Assembly (NCBI GenBank): GCA_963920705.1
Contig: OY987232.1
Location: 11,719,726 to 11,783,725 of the forward strand
Direction: 5' to 3'
Source of the DNA: Odiellus spinosus
Taxonomy: Eukaryota > Arthropoda > Arachnida > Opiliones > Phalangiidae
Length of the DNA stretch: 64,000 nt
Part shown: piece by piece, positions 22,336-35,357 of the stretch
Layout: the number at the start of each line of letters is the position of its first letter
Numbering within the stretch: position 1 is the stretch's first letter
Notes under the pieces: model-generated
Seen by the model: only the letters and a program-made list of their open reading frames with translations
What the model was told of the DNA's origin: nothing
Database searches by the model: none
Made by a program: the position numbers and the translations under genes

Positions 22336-22735
22336 TTTATTTTTCAAAATTTTAGGCTTTTATTTTGAATTAAAATATCAATTTAACGTAATTCAAACAA
22401 TTTTTTGTAACTGGCACTGCTTCCCATTTGATGTTTTTGGGCAATCTACTCTAAATTAGTAATTAAAACATCGAAACGTGACTCGATCCCAATTTGTACT
22501 ACATCCTAGAAATACATATATGCATTACTATGATGTAGTTGAGGATATAATTTAACCAGTTTTTTAGGCTTCAAATTGGGATTGAGTCCCTTTTCGATTC
22601 TTAATTACTAATTTAGAGTAGTTGCCCAAAAACATCAAATGGGTTAGCAGTGCCAGTTACAAAAAATTGTTTGAATTACGTTAAATTGATATTTTAATTC
22701 AAAATAAAAGCCTAAAATTTTGAAAAATAAAAATA
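22336..22735. repeat. Inverted repeat of about 150-bp arms
   Basis: The arm 22336-22480 (AAAATTTTAGGCTTTTATTT to a CAATCTACTCTAAATTAGTA end) is repeated inverted at 22600-22735. A loop of about 120 bp holds a second AT-rich inverted pair. Foldback type, non-coding. Confidence 0.7.
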
Positions 22736-23329
22736 AAATACTTTTATAGAAGTTTTTGATACTTTTATAGAAGTTTTTGATACTTTTATAGAAGTTTTTA
22801 ATACTTTTATAGAAGTTTTTAATACTTTTATAGAAGTTTTTAATACTTTTATAGAAGTTTAATACTTTTATAGAAGCTTAATACTTTTATAGAAGTTTAA
22901 TACTTTTATAGAAGTTTAATACTTTTATAGAAGTTTAATACTTTTATAGAAGTTTAATACTTTGATAGAATTTTGATACTTTGATAGAATTTTGATACTT
23001 TTATAGAAAATTTTGTTACTTTTATAGAAGTTTTTAATATTTTTATAGAAGTTTTTCATACTTTTATAGAAGTTTTTAATACTTTTATAGAAGTTTTTAA
23101 TACTTTTATAGAAGTTTTTAATACTTTTATAGAAGTTTTTCATACTTTTATAGACGTTTTTCATACTTTTATAGAAATTTCTTTCATTTTTTGCCGGTTT
23201 GGCGCCCCATATCAAACGACCGTTTTTCAACAGTTAAAACGACGAAGGATTCGGTGCGTCTGTATTTAAAAATCACTTAAAAGAATACTCCGAACGCCTT
23301 CCTCACTATAAACCGGAAAGTCTTCCAGG

Positions 23330-23900
23330 TTAATTTCGTCCAGTTTCTGCAATTGAGAAAATCTTCAAGACGATTTGCCACGTGCGAGGTGGCTTCCATT
23401 TTTCCACCAATCTTTCCCATTGACCTTCAATGTGAAATTCTGGATGGTTGATTAGACAGACGTGGAGCAGTTTGACATAGGTTGTCATCGGGACATTTAC
23501 CCAGTGTTGAAAAAAACCTGAAGATACTATGCAGATAGCCATTTTAGGAACGTTACAAGTAATGAACGATTGACTTCGTCATTGCCAACTTGCATTTTTA
23601 CCTTTAGACAGAAATGCAAGTTTACTTCTAGATCCGAAAGCATAATGTTGAAGTCACAGAAACCTTGGTCAGCCAGAAAAATATAATTTTTCCTTTAGGT
23701 CGTCTCTAGTTTGGACCGATTGATTGAGAATGCACGCATCGTTGTTGCGACCATTGGCACAGTGCGGATCAATAATTTTAATGATATAGTGATTACAAGT
23801 AGCATCGGCTTTAAGATATGCTTTGTGTATGGAGAGAACTTTGTATGAGTGTATGGTCACTGGATCTACCAGCTCAGATATATAAGTACCATCAACGATG
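23330..23900 (-). pseudogene. Possible DDE (Harbinger-like) transposase remnant
   Basis: Minus-strand pieces read IIDPHCANGRNNDACILNQS, then a DDLKEKL run, then ADQGFCDFNIMLSD after a break. This resembles the HDA.I.NSS..R..LEE and AD.GF blocks of DDE nucleases of the Harbinger/THAP type. Stops and frame changes separate the pieces. The match is weak. Confidence 0.35.
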
Positions 23901-25440
23901 GTGATAAGACATAAGATAGTCTTACTGCTGCAGGTGATTGGTGGTTATGTCTTCTCTTGAAGTATGGCGAAGACCATAATGTAGCGGTAAAAAACTTTCT
24001 TCTAATGCAGCAAGTACCAGTTTAATAATAATCATGACTGGGGACTCTTTCACGTGACATAGCAAGAATTCTTAGCGAGGAAGATGTTCGGAGTTTAAAT
24101 ATTTGTGTCACTTTAGTAAGAACTTGTTACCAGACGTTGCTTGATGTCATAAGTCTCATACCCCTGCAATGTATGGTACGCTTATTCTTTAACAACCAAC
24201 CACGCCTCTAATATCCTGTGCCTTATCAGAAATATATTCAAATATTCGGTGTTAGGTATGCCAATTAAGGGCCAACTTAATACAAACTTAAAAATAATAA
24301 TTTTTACCTTCGAATGTTCTCCCATTCCTAATGAAAATAACTTGTACTCCGTGGAAGTAGAAGCTTGCAATCAACATTTTTCACTGTCTTGTAATTCTTT
24401 AGGTAAGGTTAGGTTAGTTAATCTCGATCTTTCAAGATAATGTAGCAGCTTATTATGTATAATTTTGTCTAAATTTAACACTTTAAAAGACCCTTGAGGC
24501 TAAATTTAGGTAAAAAAATTTAAATGTTTAAAGTTATAATTTTCTGGAAAACAGATATTATACAAAAAGGAGATTGCTTCATACCCTAATAAATGGCTCT
24601 TATTCTTACTATGGTCAAACCCGCTAGAATTAAGTGGTTTTTAGTCTATTAGTCAAAAGATTTTATAATGATTAAATATTTTCAAAAAAAAAAAAAAAAA
24701 ACGGTTAAAGACGAGATTTATTTTTATTTTTATAGATTTTAATAATTATTTTACCGCTTTCAGGCAGCATGAATTAAAAATCACTGAAACTAAAGTCTTT
24801 AAAACACAACCTTGTGTAATGTGTATACCTATTGTTAAATATGTATTCATTACAGGAACTCCATCTATCTATTTTCATTAGTGATGCTAGAAATTTTTAA
24901 AATAAAATCAAAAAGAATATTTTCGTATATCAGCTTTATCATGGTAATTACTTACAAAAGTAATAGAGCACTATTAATCGGATCTGTTCATTATTATTTT
25001 GAAACAGAACCTGATAAATATTTAAAAGCGGTTCCGTTTTGTAGCTTTAATCAAAACACAAAATGTTTTCATAACTTATACTTCATTCTACATTGTATTT
25101 TCTCTTTCCCTTTTAATTTTGAGAGCTTACTAGGAAACCGCTATAATCCGATAAAATATAAAAGCTTTTTAGAACCTATTATTTTACTACGTTGAAAACG
25201 GTTCCCAATGATTAAATCCCGAGAAGCAATTACACTTTATCAAGAAGAGAATCGAGGGTAATTTAGGAAGCCAATGGCCGACACTACCAAAGAAAAAATG
25301 TCATAGTAAATTTCAGGGGCTGCGCAAAGGGGAGATCGAGCCTAAGCTACTAGTAGGCAAAATATTGTTTCGCTAAACAGTGACAATATCTTTATCTCGG
25401 CCATGGATCTTAGGTTAAATTACGAGCAAATTTATCCCAT
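23901..25440. other. AT-rich DNA without recognised genes
   Basis: Frames of up to about 100 codons exist (for example 24881-25195 plus), but none shows a domain, codon bias or splice support. An A-run lies at about 24687-24702. Confidence 0.35.
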
Positions 25441-25498
25441 TTTTTCCTCATCTCTTTTTGCCTTTTTCTCTCGAAAAACATAGGCAACAGCGGCGGGG

Positions 25499-25756
25499 AT
25501 GACAAACCCGGCGGTACCCATCGACTGCCGTACTCTTCCCAACACCACCATCCCGGAGTGCCAGCCGCTTTTAGATCAACAGCAACACCAACGCGGAATT
25601 TCAACAAAACAACTGCACCATCAAGTGATCGATAATACGAGTTCCACGAGAAGTGGTGAAATGCTGCCATCGGGCGGTGGTGGCGGTCATCACCACCACC
25701 GAAAGACCGCGGGAACCATTCAAGATCAAAATCCCGGACAAGAAATTGGTGTTTAA
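25499..25756 (+). CDS. Candidate host exon, low-complexity N-terminal region
   Basis: An 85-codon frame that stands out from its AT-rich surroundings by GC-rich third positions and coding-like residues. It has a TNPAVP start, an ECQPLLDQQQ stretch, a GGGGGHHHHRK run and QDQNPGQE near the end. A pyrimidine-rich tract and an AG (at about 25482) lie just upstream of the ATG, so it could be an internal or first coding exon. No partner exon was found and no domain is recognised. It could be a chance frame in a GC-rich patch. Confidence 0.4.
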   Translation: MTNPAVPIDCRTLPNTTIPECQPLLDQQQHQRGISTKQLHHQVIDNTSSTRSGEMLPSGGGGGHHHHRKTAGTIQDQNPGQEIGV

Positions 25757-28700
25757 AAATTACACTCCCGCTTTAGTGAATTTTTTTCAGAAAATAAAAG
25801 AAAAACAACCTAATTGTGTGTGGGTTGGGTTCCAAAATATTCAAAAATCGATACTCCTATTTACATGACTGTACGGACAAAAAAGAGGCTGCCAGAGCCG
25901 TTATAGTGTTCTTGGTATTTGGGGAGCTAGTTTATTTCTTGCTCTTAATATAAAATGGGACAAAATCATAAAACAAAAGAGAAAGAGAGTAGATTGTAGA
26001 GAGACGAGGATACAAAACAAAGAACAAATTTTTAAAGATTTTTCAGTTTATATAGCGCTCGGAATCGAATAACCATTATCTTCTATTTATTTATTTTTTT
26101 GAGATATTTTCAGATTAATTGTTTTGACTAAAAACTGAAATTTCGAAATTAAACTAATAGGGTTTATCCGAAAATAAATGCTTGAGGCTCTATCTCTTAA
26201 CAAGTTTCTCGTATTCGAACAAGAAAGTTTTAATTTAATAGAGTTCGTGTCAAACAAAGAATTAAAAATTAAATTAACGTATATTTCGAACAAATAAATA
26301 GCTTTTAAATTTATAATTTAATTACAATTTTTGAGGAAAATAGCTTGTAACGGGCTCAGTAAATAAGCTAACAATAAGGCCAATTCGGGAACCGTTAACA
26401 AAAAAAATATAATTAATTTTAATATAATTGAAATTAAGGATCGTTACGTGCCGAAGAATTAAAATTCACCGGAAATATATAAATAAAGACAACGATTCAA
26501 TTTAACAAATAGAAAAGGATTTATTTACCAAATTTTCCATTTGACAGTTGAGAATACGACTTTTGACAGTCAGTAAAATCCAACGCGTTTTAAAATATAT
26601 CGCGACAGAATTTACCACTTTAACGGAGAAAGAAAGATTGTTGTTATCCCGACTGAGGAAGGAGATTGTCGGGTGGGGGGTTGGTTTTATTCCCCCCGCT
26701 AAAAAAAATGAATATTCGTGGAGAAAAAAAATATACACAAACGATTTGAGACTGGACATAAGAAAAAAAGATCATTATAATGATGTGATAGGCAACTCCC
26801 TCAGCAGACGACCGAATGGGGATATTTGTATTGTGAGGGGTTTCAGACTGTTACAAGCTTTTTCATTTTTGTTTCCAAACCATAACTCGGTAACTTTCTA
26901 TGATAAGACCATTTTTATTTTATCTACGGATAAATTTATTGTAATGATTAATACTACACTTTTAAGCAAACGGAAAATATACTTCAGTAGATCTGAAAAC
27001 CTCAAACTCAGAGCACTATTTGAGTATGGTTCTGTAATATAAACAACATAAAAAAGTGGTTTGTTTCTGAGATTGTGAGAACCAGGCTTTGAGCGTGCTC
27101 TCAAGCTGGCGGTGGAATTTACTGTAAACAAACTTAATTTAAAATTTAAATATTAGAATCGAGTAAAAGTCCGTACTCCGTAAATAGTAATTTTAATGGT
27201 TAAGTGACGCTTACCAATTATTAGGGATGTATACTAATTACTGATTAACAGTTTTGGAACTGAATTCACATAAAGTATTATAGTTTATGTCGCAATACTT
27301 TCCATAACTGTAACTGGAAATATTTAAGAAATTACTTTAAGTTAAGTTAAGACAAATATGAAGAACGCCTACTCCAAAAAATTTCATATTTATTAAATTT
27401 TATGCTTTACGCCGACAGATAAATAAATGTTATCCTTTAGATATTTTAAGAGAGAAGAAGCCATTTTGGCTCTGAAAGGCTTTTTTTCATATATTGGTTC
27501 CTTCCTTCTTAGCCAATCAGCTCAAAGTTCCGTCCCGATAGAGAGCGTCACTACATCGGTCGATGAACTAATCTTTATCCTACAGTAGGATACTTCTAGC
27601 TACAAAATGTAAACTTGTAGCAATGAAAGTGGTAACAATTACTATAAATAACACGAAAATAGTATTTCAGAATCCATATTTGTAATGAGTAACAAAACCA
27701 TAATTACTCGAACGACTTTCTTAACAGTTGTCAAATATATTGTTTAGTTTTATACTTCTCTAATGAATGAACTAGATTAAAAATTAAATAAAATTTAAAT
27801 TAATTGCGCGTGTATCAATGTAGTAGCAAATCTTTAATATAAATATTGTTTTGTCCCAAGAAAATTTCAAGTAAAACATTTCACTGATGATCCGCTTCAA
27901 CACAACCTAATTAATCTTTTTATTATCTCGGAAGAAATTAAAAAAAATTTGGGAAGGTTTTTACGTTTGTTTACGACTTCAATTTTCATGCATAACCAAA
28001 TAATTAACCTTTATTAAGAAAATAAGACATAGTCTGTTATATAGTTGGAAGTGAAAATAAGTTCTCGACTCTCCTTTTAAGACACCCACTTTGTTTTATT
28101 GTAATGGACTTTTACTTTCTGTAAGTCACTTTTCCTCCAAAAAACTATTCTTTCGATTGTCCCAGAGAGACGAGAATGCGAAAACATTAGAAAAACTTCC
28201 GTTTTGAAGTGTCAAAGTTGTAAATGTATACTGTGAAAAGATTGCTTAATTGCTTTTTTTTTTGATTCGTAAATAATACATTTTAAAATGGTTTTCGATT
28301 CGGTTTTCTGGCGCTCTCCTTTGGGTCTTTTGATGTGGATGACCTCTCGGTTTTTATGCAATAGTTTAAGGATTTGTAATTGGTACGTTCTGAATTTAAA
28401 AATTTTGAAAACTTTCGAAAGAGCGATTTTCCAATTCATCGATTATTAAACACTTTTCATTGCTAAAAAATCGAGTTTATAGACTTTTCCTAAACGGCGT
28501 TTTTCAATTTAAGCGTTTATATCAAAGAATGTTTTGAATATATGTAATAGATTTTATTCAATTATGAGCTAATTCACCAGTTGTTAATTAAAATAGCTTC
28601 ATTTTAAGATCATTTATATTAAAAGTTTAACATTATTTGACTCATTTACTAATTAATATATCTAAATTATTGGCAAAAAATCGTAAAATTTTATACAGCA

Positions 28701-30690
28701 TATATTTTTCCAAAAATCACGCACAATACATTTAGCTGTCCTTCACTGTCTAACAACACCGTTAATTTTGTTGTCATTGGCGTCATGATGTACTTTACAG
28801 GTGTCAGGCAATTGTTATAATTAGGCTCACGTTGGGTTTTAAACGTTCTTTATGATAAAATTAACGCAGGTTCAAAAGTAGCTTTGAAATCTCAAAATCT
28901 CTCTTAAAAATTTTAATTTTCCAAACAATCGTACAATTAGGGGAACACCAAAACAATGAGACAGAGATGTTCAAGGGGCGGGGAAATATCCTAGACCTAG
29001 GGTAGGATTGGAAGGCGATCTAAAATTATTCCATTTTTTTAATCTCCTCTGGAATTAATATATTTATTGTAAGATTGACTTTGTTTGCACTAAACTCCAA
29101 TTAATACTACGGTCCGACCGAAAGGTACAACGTGCATTTAAATAATCTCAGATCCAATTAAAATTATTCTTGGTCGAAACGAAATTTAATTTTCTGCTTG
29201 ATACATTTACTTAAAATATAACAAAGGAGCTCATCCCAACGAGATTGTTTATTTGGAGAATATTTTGCGGTTTTAAATTAAAAGAAATTGTATAATTACT
29301 ATATTAGCCAGACGTTTCTCGAGGTATTTTTCGTTAAAAGTAAATCTTAATGATGCAACTATGAATTACTTCTAACTCCAAAGTTCATTTCAAAGATATT
29401 GAATAGTTATAATATGCATTTGATTTGGTTGTTTAATAAAAAAATTCGCCTTTTAATTGAAAATTTCAGAAATATTTTAATTATATTAAAAATGTTTAAA
29501 TTTTTTGACACCAAAAATGCTTTTGGGTTTCGTTTTATAATAATGATAATGAAAGCATAATAAGCTTTGCTCAATTAAAATTTCTACTATTCTTAAAACC
29601 CCAAATCGTGGTTGTCTAAGCGTGGTAAGAAAATTGTCGCTAAAAAATTTGTTCTTTGGGTGTATACTCCCTTATAAAAATTAAAAATACTTAAAAGGAA
29701 AAGTGAGCAAAAAATAGGTCTTAAAGAAAGAATGTGATTTTTGCGAATGACAGTTTAAAATTTTGTGATTCTTAAAAATAACACGAACAGACACTTCCCA
29801 TCCCTAATAATTCATAAATTCTCCACGTCAGCCATTTTCAAAGTTTTTAAACGTGTGCGTATCGTCAACGTAGAATTAGATCCAATATAGCGAAATCCAA
29901 AGAAGTGATAAGACATTTTTCTGCGCGACCGAACACATGATATTAAATTGAGTTATGAATTAAATGACAAAAGAACTATAGTTCTAATGATGAACAGATG
30001 TTTTTGGAGTGTTGATAATACGTTCTGCGTGTTTTCTTCCAAAATAACAATTATTGATTATTATAATAATAATTCGGAAAAAATGTTTGACTTCTAAATA
30101 TGAAATTATTTCACTACTTTCTAATAAATGTTTAGAATTCTAAAAGGGGATTAATCATATATAGCATTTATTGTGTTGGTTCGATAAATAAATTTATACT
30201 TTAGTTTTATTTTTAAGTATTTTAATTTACTTCTATATAATTCAACATAATTCAAAGAAACAAAGATATTAACTTCTAATTTCACACTATATTATAAAAT
30301 AAAATCTGGTTTGGGAAGAAATAAAGTGAAAACATTAACTTTTTTTAAAAGATTTTTAAACTTCTACAGAAGATCGGGCCAACGTAAGAAGAGTATAAAA
30401 CAGCATCATATACGTGAAGTCCAAGGTTCTTAAAACCTAGCGTCGAACAAAGTTCTACATTTGATATGGGTAGCTTTGACGTGTAAGTTGAACAATTAGG
30501 GAAAAGCAAATAAAAAATTAAAATAAGGACTTTATTCGCATGCTTTTCATGTATTTAAATCATGCTTTTCCCGTTTTTCAAATGTTTTTCATTTCTAACA
30601 ATACTCATAAGCTCCCCTCGTTCACGACATATTTTTGGGTAGTTAATAACGAGTTTATTTTTAGCTAGATCCAACCCTAGTGGAGACTAG
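25757..30690. other. AT-rich DNA without recognised genes
   Basis: A 165-codon frame at 26548-27042 (plus) opens from TTG, shows no recognisable domain and is probably chance. No TIR element, LTR or RNA gene was seen. Confidence 0.35.
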
Positions 30691-32409
30691 GTACTGCATT
30701 CACTGCGGTGGCGTGCAAGAAGACGAAATACGTCATGGAATCGAAAAACCGTCGTCTCTTACCCATCAGACGTCACGACGTGATGTCCGATATAAATTTA
30801 AAATATATTCTTGTTTTTAATATATATGCTTTCCAAGTGGTCTCCCTCCCGCGTTCGCGTAGCGCTCGATGCGGCATAACTTTACGATCGAGTGTCGAAC
30901 GCTTTACCACGTTACCATATGTTCTTAGCAAACGTGAGAGAAAAATCCCTTATAGTTTCAGAAGTATACAATACTGGGGTTACTATGACTGAAAAGCCTT
31001 TTGAAGCATATGCCCAAATCCCACCGTTTCAGAGTTCTGGTCCCCCAAAACTAGCCTTCAAATTACGTATATTTCGAAACTCGTACTTTGAATTGTTTTC
31101 AAAATGAAGAGCAATTGCATAAGCCAACCGAATGAGATAAAAGTCTGGATATCGTCTTATTCACGATTACCTAACCCAACCTAATCCGACCTAACTTCTC
31201 CCAAATAGTAGAAGGCCGAAGTATTTGATATTCTTGGTAATTTGAAGGCGGTTTTGGATATTATCTTATCAATGATTAAGCCATCGTCCCGCTTATTCCT
31301 AACACCCACCAACGCTCGCATACATAATCGAAGGTGATTTGATCCCACAAAGACTAAGAAGTTTATTCCCCCCTATATTTTTCCAGTCTTGCCTTTCGGA
31401 AACTCAAGACAATATCTGTTATTAGTTCCGCAACTAATATCTGAAGAAAATTATAGTATATGTTTAGACAAAGTTCACTGAAACTATTTCAATGTCAACA
31501 CGTAAAACCTCCATAGATATTTTAATGAAAGTTGTATTTATAAACTAAGGATTCCATGTCAAGAGGCACCGCAGTGCCCTCGCCAAGTCTACGAACGGCT
31601 GTACCATCCTTATCACGAAGCCATTCAGGGCATTTTGCACCCTCCCTATATATTCATTGTGGTTAAGGCTTGAAGTTACGAAGACTATACACTACAATTA
31701 GCTATTCCACTAAATATGGTGGTATTTCTATTTCTAGTTTACGAGGAATCATACGATATATTTGACCAATGGCATTAAAAGGTTCTAATTTTTGGTAAAA
31801 ATTCCTCCGAATGCCTAAATTAAATAAGTGCTAAACTTAATTTTCGCAAGTCCTGTAAAGCGTAATAATAACATTCAGACAATGGAGGCTAATCGCATTT
31901 GTGACACGAACAAAATCCAGTACGCAAACACCCGAATATCTTCAGTAGCATGAGAAATGATTTAAAAACCAGTTTCTAGCACGCGCTTTCAGTTTAATTT
32001 TTTTTTTAATTGCAATCCAGCCCAAAAATTCGCCAATGAGTTCGATATCTTGCGAAATTTGAAAATGTGTTTCGCGCCAAAATGTCGCGTGTGCGCGTGC
32101 GCAGATCGAGCCAAGGTAGTCAGACATTTGTATGAATTCCCGAGAAACGATGGATTTGTTGTAAAATCTTCATAATTGTTTGCAATTTCTCGCACCTCTG
32201 TGCATTAGCATGCGCAAAACAGTTGCGTCCTCGGAATGCATACCCTAAAATATCATAAATTCGCACGACATTTACTTTGACGTTTATTTCCGCCAATATG
32301 CGATACAATCTTTACATATACTTAAAATCGAGGGAAATGGAGAGGTTGGTTTAAAATTCTAGTTAATAAATTGGAACTTGTTATTAACTTCGATTATACT
32401 ATAACAAGT
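30691..32409. other. Unassigned DNA
   Basis: A GC-richer patch at 30690-30920 and AT-rich sequence elsewhere. A short CCTAACC-type run lies near 31170. No gene recognised. Confidence 0.35.
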
Positions 32410-33509
32410 TCAAGGGGAATTGGTATATAAGATTTAAAGCTGAGGCGGATTGATACAAAATGTTAAAACTCCCAAGAAAAGTAATAGTCGTGAAAACTCT
32501 CTTTGGCTTGAACAGAAGTATAGTAGGTTTCCTGTGTTTAAAAAATCAACAATCTATACCAATTTTAATAAAAAATTGACATCTGATGTTGGAAAAAATA
32601 TATCTAACGAAAAGAAAAAATATGCCTCAGTTTTCTCTCCTATATAACCTAGAACCATTTTCAAATCAAAACAACTCAGTGAACCTCGTTAGTGTCCGGA
32701 CCTGGAGACAAGAAAGAAAGTATCGAGGATTAAGTGAGATGATTTTATTTGATAAGAATTTTGGGGTTATGAAGATAGACTGTGAAGTAATTGACTCAAA
32801 ATATATGTGTGTATGTTACAATCGTCTAGGTAGATCAAAGTTATATAGGTCGGAGTACTTAAGAGCAGTTAACATTTGTGAAGAACGTGTCAATATTGAT
32901 TAGCATTATCAGCATGCCATCACTTTTTTTTTTTTTTTTTTTTTTTTTTCAAGTCAACAGAGTAACGATACAGCTGTCAAAGTAAATGCCATTTCATTTA
33001 TCACCAGGAAAAATTCGAACATGAAGCAGTAAGTGTTTTCTAGACTCGAAATATGAGATACCTATAGTCAGTTAAACCTCGAATGTTCTTCAAGCGATCT
33101 CGTAATTCAAATCATTCAATTAAAATACTTACGGTATGGGACTTAAGTCTAATTTCAAGAAATTTATCTTAGGAGTGGAGAAAACGTCTTGTCAGCTGAT
33201 TTTAAAAATTACGTGTTTTAACCACACCTACAGTCTTGGATTCTTGCAATGACTCGGATTACTCGTATCATGAAAACCTCAGCATTGGTCGTTTATAGAC
33301 GAATTCGAAATTGAAGAGAAACTTGGAGGGGCAGCCTCCATTGCAGTACATTCTTTACGCGCCGATCTCTTAAGAGATGTCAGTATTGTAGTTCCTATTC
33401 TGATTGGCTACGCTATGACGAGAGAGACAAACTAGGCGATCGATAATTCCTCCCCTCTACGCGTTTCCCATAGCAACGGGTGAAATGCGTGGATAGGTAC
33501 GAGAGCGAG

Positions 33510-33632
33510 AGATAGAGGAGGGGCAGGCGCGCCATCTACTGCGATAATTCATCATTATATTTGTACTACAAATGGCGTAGCCCCTAGAAGTTGGTTTATG
33601 AGTATGGACATTTCGAATTCGTCAATTGGTAC
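33510..33632 (+). repeat. Dispersed repeat shared with 60070-60183
   Basis: The block GCGCCATCTA.TG.GATAATTCATCATTATATTTGTA and the following TATGAG.ATGG...TTCGAATT.GTCAATTGGT recur at 60070-60183. There a 314-bp MITE interrupts the end of the copy. Confidence 0.65.
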
Positions 33633-33940
33633 GTAAGAACAAGACATTCAGACAAAACCTCTATCCTCATTATTTCCCAAGCAACTACTGAAGAATGGTT
33701 GTACATGGATCTTTCGATCTAGAATATGTCTTGGGTTTGTCCAAGCGGGCATTTTACACAATCTCCCTCGTTTTAATTTATTTTCTTCCATGCCACGCGG
33801 GACTGATTCATTCACCGTACAGACGAATAATTCAGTTGTATTTTTTCATATGGCGAGGATTTGCATACATGTTTACATTAAAAATAAACAATGTTTTTAT
33901 TCATAAATATTAAAATCTTTTTGATCCATGGCACTTTCTT

Positions 33941-34208
33941 AATAATTAAAGGTTTAACCAATGAGTTCTGATACTTCATGGAGTATTTAAAAATAATTTA
34001 TTTTAAATTATTTACAATTTTAAAAATAATGGTAGCTTTCGGACCGTGGTCCTTCCTCAGCCGCTAACAATTTATAAATTGTTAGCGGCTGAGGAAGGAC
34101 CACGGTCCGAAAGCTACCATTATTTTTTTAAAATTGTAAATAATTTAAAATAAATTATTTTTAAATACTCCATGAAGTATCAGAACTCATTGGTTAAACC
34201 TTTAATTA
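33941..34208. repeat. Near-perfect palindrome of about 270 bp
   Basis: The centre lies between 34074 and 34075 (AATTTATAAATT). The arms are about 133 bp with almost no mismatches and no spacer. They include TAGCTTTCGGACCGTGGTCC and its inverse. AAACAATGTTTTTAT occurs directly repeated just outside, near 33888 and 34213. It could extrude as a cruciform or be transcribed into a long hairpin. Confidence 0.85.
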
Positions 34209-34607
34209 TTATAAACAATGTTTTTATGTTGTACTTCTATTAAATGAGCGTTGAACCTATCACATATAAAATTAATTTTAAAGAGGTATGTATAGTATAG
34301 TGTGAAAAGTACTTCTACACGGGAACCTAGCTTGTTAACACAAATGTCCTCTTCCAATACTCTTTCAACATACATACTTTTCTTGATCTTTATATTTAAG
34401 GTAGGGTTAGGTTTGGTAAGGTTTGTCAGGGAGCAGTGGCGGTGCCAGGGGGTAGGCTGAGTAGGCTATAGCCTACGTCACAAGTAAATCATCCCCAAGT
34501 CTACAAGACGACATACTACGGGTTACAATGATGAAGGTCCGATTTCCTCAGTCAATGATTCCACCCTAAGTATTCCAAATTTCTACAGAATAGCGGTATG
34601 GCCCAGT

Positions 34608-35357
34608 ATAGGGAGTCAGCAGAGATCTGGTAGTGACGTCACGTTATTTGAAACTTACTCTCGCGGGGCAATTCAAAGCGCCACCTAGTAGACAAAAATA
34701 TACATTTTTTCCCTTACTCCCCCCACCGCCCAGCTTTACGCCATCTTGGACCCTTGGTAAAGAAAAGAATAACTCGGCAGTGCATGACCAGAGGTTAAGG
34801 AATGCTTAGGGCGTGTTGTTTAAGAAGCTGTAAAAGCATTAGCACGAAAGAGAAGCTTAGTTTCTTTAGAATACCGTGTGTGATAAACAATCAAGGTACG
34901 AAATGCCAAGAGTTATCTCGGAAACGACGTCATCTGTGGCTCAGAAAGCTAAGCCTTGGACCAGATTTAATAACACAGTATACCAGAGTTTGTTCTAAAC
35001 ATTTTATCTCAGGTAAATTAATAAATATATGTTATATAAACATTGTTATTAAATGGATAAACTTTAGGTGCACCTTCAAAACTTTATGATCAATATAAAA
35101 TATAAAACTCATTTTTTCTCTGTACCTTTTTTTAATGTCTTCATTTAAGGTTTCAAAATAACTTAGTTTGCACTGCTTAACATCTAAATTAGCAGCCTCA
35201 GTAATCACGACGCTCCATCAAAATGGCGGCCTAAAAAAATTCAAAATTTAGCAGACTGGCGCCGTTGTCTTAAGTAAATCTAACTAGATGGCGCTACTAT
35301 ACTCTCAGCTTATGACGTATGATATTTTTTTGGGGTCCCTAAGTGCTGACTCCCTAT
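34608..35357. mobile_element. TIR element with a THAP-domain exon
   Basis: ATAGGGAGTCAGCA at 34608 is repeated inverted, ending at 35357. The 750-bp interior holds one THAP exon. No target duplication was clear. It probably derives from a transposon whose transposase began with a THAP DNA-binding domain (P-element or related type), with the catalytic part lost. Confidence 0.55.
34802..35011 (+). CDS. THAP zinc-finger exon (transposase N-terminus)
   Basis: From ATG 34802 the frame reads a C2CH THAP domain: CCLRSC at the start, FFRIP, a basic RKRRHLWLRKL segment containing the expected Trp, then CSKHF closing the finger. It runs into a donor-like TCAG|GTAAAT near 35011, so it is probably the first exon of a larger gene. 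No following exon was identified before the right TIR. THAP domains bind DNA and are found in P-type transposases and in host regulators; the position between inverted repeats favours a transposon origin. Confidence 0.65.

Larger units (their letters stand above)
21012..23210. mobile_element. TIR element bounded by inverted 21-bp minisatellites
   Basis: TGGGGCGCCAAACCGGCAAA at 21013 is repeated inverted ending at 23209. Directly inside both ends lie arrays of a 21-bp unit (CTTCTATAAAAGTATGAAAAA) in opposite orientation: about five units at 21041-21145 and roughly twenty at 22737-23186. TA flanks both ends. The open frame across the right array simply translates the 21-bp unit and is not a gene. 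The interior also holds two foldbacks. No transposase is seen. Confidence 0.6.

Noticed and set aside
22737..23186. Regular short repeats as a CRISPR array
   Set aside because: Units are contiguous 21-bp tandem repeats with no unique spacers, and this is an animal genome.
22925..23230. Protein of FYKSMKN/FYKSIKN heptads
   Set aside because: It is only the 21-bp minisatellite read in one frame; the array has stop-bearing units and no start context.
26548..27042. 165-codon plus-strand frame
   Set aside because: Opens from TTG, no domain, AT-driven composition and no splice support; probably chance.
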